From Glossina fuscipes (Eukaryota > Arthropoda > Insecta > Diptera > Glossinidae): a DNA stretch of 64,000 nucleotides. The DNA is taken from assembly GCF_014805625.2 (NCBI RefSeq), contig NW_023998440.1, forward strand, positions 2,764,993 to 2,828,992, read 5' to 3'. Below are positions 60,530 through 64,000 of the stretch, one piece after another; the first letter of the stretch is position 1, and each line of letters begins with the position of its first letter. The notes under the pieces are model-generated. The model saw nothing but the letters and a program-made list of their open reading frames with translations, searched no databases and was not told where the DNA came from. A program made the position numbers and the translations under genes.

Positions 60530-60715
60530 TTATTATTATTATTATTATTATTATTGTTAATTTCGCCCGAGAAATAAATTCTAAAACTAAACTCTTAAAA
60601 GCACTAGCATCTAAGGCTATCGGCTTTTATTAAAAACTCTACCGCACTTGAGATTCGAACCCACGACCATTGACCTGCTAGTCGAGGTTCCTCGCCTTCG
60701 ACTACTCAGGCGGAT
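60530..60715 (-). repeat. tRNA-derived SINE, complete copy 5
   Basis: Read on the - strand: an A-box-like CCTGAGTAGTCGAAG (60696-60710), then about 35 bp, then the B box GGTTCGAATCT (60651-60661). A body follows ('gcggtagagtttttaataaa', 'gccgatagccttagatgc'), then 'ttctcgggcgaaatt' and a (TAA)n tail at 60531-60555. This is the standard plan of a Pol III-transcribed tRNA-derived SINE ending in a short tandem tail. The B box is one base from the GGTTCGAATCC consensus, so this is the best preserved copy here. It is not a tRNA gene: no cloverleaf closes around the boxes. Confidence 0.8.
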
Positions 60716-63700
60716 TTTAATATTAAATTATATTTTATTTAGGTGTTTAAAAATATTGAAATACCAATACGACATACAGGTAAGCTTCTACCTTTTTAAA
60801 AAACAATGTGCAAATTACACGCTTCTCCGTTTACGTGGTCAGCTGTCCATGTTTCAAATTTATTGCATTGTACATCTTCCGTTATACCAGAAAGCAATGC
60901 ATCATATGCTCAGCCTATTAATTAAATGTACTTTCCTGTTTGGACTTTTCAAACTTAGTTGGACGCTTCAAGAAATTGCTTCTATTTTTTAAAATTGAAT
61001 GGAAGTGTTTCTACTTAGGTATGCTCATGTGTAACACCGTTGACAATCAAGTCCGAAAGCTTTCTATAATTATTTTTCGGCAGGGGCAACAAACCAACTC
61101 CTTGCTTATGGAGCCTTAAAAGTGATTGAATAAATCCTCCTTTAGACTAAAAAGTTAATGTAAAAAACATTCTTTTCTAACAAATTGTATTCTGAGATAA
61201 TTCAGTATTATTGTGAGCACATTGAATACGACTTTAAATGGTTTTCGCTCAGATACTTGCTACTTGTATGAGCATATTTGCAACAGACCCTTTACAAGCT
61301 AAAAAATGAACTGAAAAGCATTAAACGGAAAATTAATGGATGATTTCATATGCAACGTTTGTTACTGCGATATTTTTTCTATGCGAGATGATTTAAGTCA
61401 GATTCATATTACACACTCTGCAAACGATTTATTATACAAATAATTCGGGTTGCGTTTCGCGCGTTACCTGAATTTTTTGATCAACATAATCGATTTACAG
61501 AGTTTAGTATTCCTAATGTCATTCAAGTAAAAGAATTGTGTTTGCGATGCTAAGAATCAAAATTGACAAAAATGTAAGCGTAGTGCTGAAAATATCGACA
61601 TTGTAACCCAAAGGGCACATAAAAATCGAGAACAATCAATTGGACGCGGTTGCCTTTAATGAAGAATGCTGCAGAAACATGATTACATGATTTTTTGCGG
61701 CATGAATTAGATGATTTCCATTTGAACGATAGGCAGTTTCAATAACATTGTGCAACACGCCATATATCTCATGGCATAATTAATTTTGTGAGAGAACAGA
61801 AAAAATATATATAGCCCTCATTTAGTCGCCTTTTATTGTGATATATACTACGCAGAAAGAAATAAATATCGTGTGCAAACGCGATTTTGTGGATAACATT
61901 GTAACGTTCATTTTTATCCACCATCCATTGCTTATCTCAAACTGTTGGCAAGACATGGATCTCAGCTCAAAATAAATAATACATTTCTTGAGGCTATCTG
62001 CGCAGTAAATCAATTTTTCATTAGGGCTTAACAATGCTGAATTGCTGTTCAGGCAGGGACGAGTCAATTGAGAAAAATCATCTGCTTTTTGGCTCAATTA
62101 AATTAATTGATTTTATTCCAATATTTGGACGATCTCCTAGTAAGGATTTCTAAGTGCAACGATTACATTAAAGAACCAATAGAAGTCGTACAACAGATAA
62201 TATTTGAAAGTGCGTGTGGCTTTATCCACTCACGCTGTCAACATAAACTAGAGATACGTAGAAAGGCAGAGATGCATCGAGATGTACCAGACAAATGTCT
62301 GTAAATACGTCACATACGATGATGCACAGAATTTCCGTTGCTTTCCGGCGGTGTTGTTTTAAACCGAATAACAAAACAGACATATCTCCATACTCCACTA
62401 ACGCGCGCGTGCCGCAATTGAAACAGTTTGTATACTAGCTGTGTAGTAATGATAGAAAATTAAAGAAAGCACCTGTATACATATATATATTTATATATAT
62501 TATATATGCATGTCTTTATAATAGTGATTGTGTATATACTATAATTATATTGTTTGAAAATAATTGACTCATCACATGTCTGCACCGGTGGTCTTGTAAA
62601 CGCGTATATTTATATGTGGATGGAAGCGCCCGCAATACCAGCTCCCTTACAGTTGAACACTATCAGAGACTATAAAAATAGTCATTTAATGGAAATAATA
62701 AAAACCACATCAACGAGTTTATAGTGGAAGTCAAGGAAGGAAGAACGCGGCAACCTATAAAAATGTATATATCGTACTTGTATGCGTAGGTGGCCGTAGT
62801 TTGTATAAAAGTGGTTGGCACTTATCTGTTGAAAAAAAGCTGCCATTAAGCGGAAGTAAATTGTGGTTGTGGTAAAATGAGAAAAATTTTCATTCGTGAA
62901 ACCTACTACAGTATCACTGCTATATGATCAATGCAATGAATAAAAATTGCTTCATTTTTTCTTCTCGTATACACACCGTTAAAATTGTTTTTCATTTTTT
63001 TCATCAAATAATGAAAATTTATTAATTTCACGATTAAATAGGTATTAAATTTGAATTACATTTAATCACCCAAAAAGCTTTACTTAATTGCAAACAAGTA
63101 AAAAAGCCATAAGCGATTTAAATCGAATCTTGGATACGTAACAATTGAAGGAAAGAGCGGAACAAACATTTATTCCTAGTAGCGTGAGTAATGTTGTAAA
63201 TTAAAATTCAAATCACTATCGATTTTGATTACTAAGGAGAACAAGAACTAATGAATACGTTTCATTTTACTATAATTATTCGAAAACTTGTGGCAATCAA
63301 AAAAATTCGTGTGAAGTAAGCGTCAGTGTTTATAGTACCGTTACGAGATCAAGGTTGATGCCTACCTGAATTGATTGAGGAATTCATAGTAGCCGCAAGC
63401 TGTGGCAAATGTAATTCCTGAAGAATTTTTTAATTCAATATTTGTCTCTAAGAGCATGACATAGTTTAAATATGCGGCAGCATGCAGCCAAAGAAACGCT
63501 TATCCTTTTGTTTTTTTTTTTTTTTAACACGTTCTAACCTTTAGGGCCCGTCAAACGTATGAAACACGTCAGCGGCGAAAAATTTACTTGCATTCTCCTA
63601 ATATATATAGTGTGTTGTATTTGTTTAATACATAATATACGTTCCTCGTGAGAATAACTGAAAATCTTGCTGCGCGGAAGTGATGGGTCGCAAGACGATT

Positions 63701-64000
63701 GCGTGGAAAGTATTTTTTGTTAAATCTTTTCGGGTAAAAAATGCATTTCTATGGATATTTCCTATATATCATCGCATACCTATAGTAGTAGGAGTGTAAA
63801 TAATAACAGAATAAATTGCGTTAGCACAATACTTTGGTAGTAATACAAGTATTGGTTGCTAGCAATTTCAGCATTAGCAGGGAACTATTAGCTGATTTAT
63901 ATTATCGATAGTATTTTATTTATAAATATGGTCCAACATGTACGGTTTTTTTACGATTTGCATTGGTAGAAGGTTTAGTACTTCTAGCAATAGTACGAAC
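60716..64000. other. No supported gene in 3.3 kb
   Basis: AT-rich with TA-rich tracts at 62478-62508 and a T-run at 63510-63525. The + strand frame at 62107-62304 contains FQYLDDLLVRISKCND, which resembles the YxDD region of LTR-type reverse transcriptase but has no supporting neighbours. The - strand 91-codon ORF at 61822-62097 has no motif. Confidence 0.4.

Noticed and set aside
60651..60710. Possible tRNA gene on the - strand (A- and B-box-like sequences)
   Set aside because: No closing acceptor, D or T stems; the boxes belong to a repeated SINE with a TAA tail.

Overview
The window looks like nuclear DNA of a higher fly (Brachycera; an acalyptrate such as a tephritid is plausible but not shown). 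It is AT-rich and gene-poor. It is full of old interspersed repeats and has spliceosomal-type splice signals, a mariner, non-LTR retrotransposons, tRNA-derived SINEs and a 10-base N gap at 5636-5645. There are no operons, Shine-Dalgarno sites, CRISPRs or rRNA genes. I could not run searches, so family calls rest on motifs read by eye.

The one convincing intact gene is a 507-codon, intronless ORF on the - strand at 6468-7991. It encodes a divergent MON1 protein (FUZ/MON1/HPS1 longin family, half of the MON1-CCZ1 exchange factor for Rab7). A second MON1-like copy lies about 5.5 kb away on the same strand (13487-14846). It is clearly a pseudogene, with stops, frameshifts and internal deletions, and it is strongly diverged from the first. 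The pair suggests a small MON1 paralogue cluster, possibly seeded by retroposition. Between them (11350-12720, + strand) is an unrecognised, decayed gene with a plausible 309-bp intron. Another unrecognised coding-like block sits at 33084-33411.

The rest is mostly repeats. Family A (about 830-910 bp, eight copies) flanks the intact MON1-like gene on both sides and clusters at 51.3-57.6 kb; one copy has a perfect 17-bp subterminal inverted repeat. Family B (up to about 870 bp, at least thirteen pieces) shares the terminal bases AACAAGT with family A. A tRNA-derived SINE with a TAA-type tail occurs at least five times, always on the - strand. Two decayed non-LTR retrotransposons with readable RT motifs are at 1460-2360 and 26030-26880. 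An 872-bp internally deleted mariner with clear TIRs and TA duplication is at 46673-47544. A 422-bp solo-LTR candidate is at 39911-40332. Long stretches between these hold only short, unsupported ORFs and simple repeats, and could be intergenic or a large intron.
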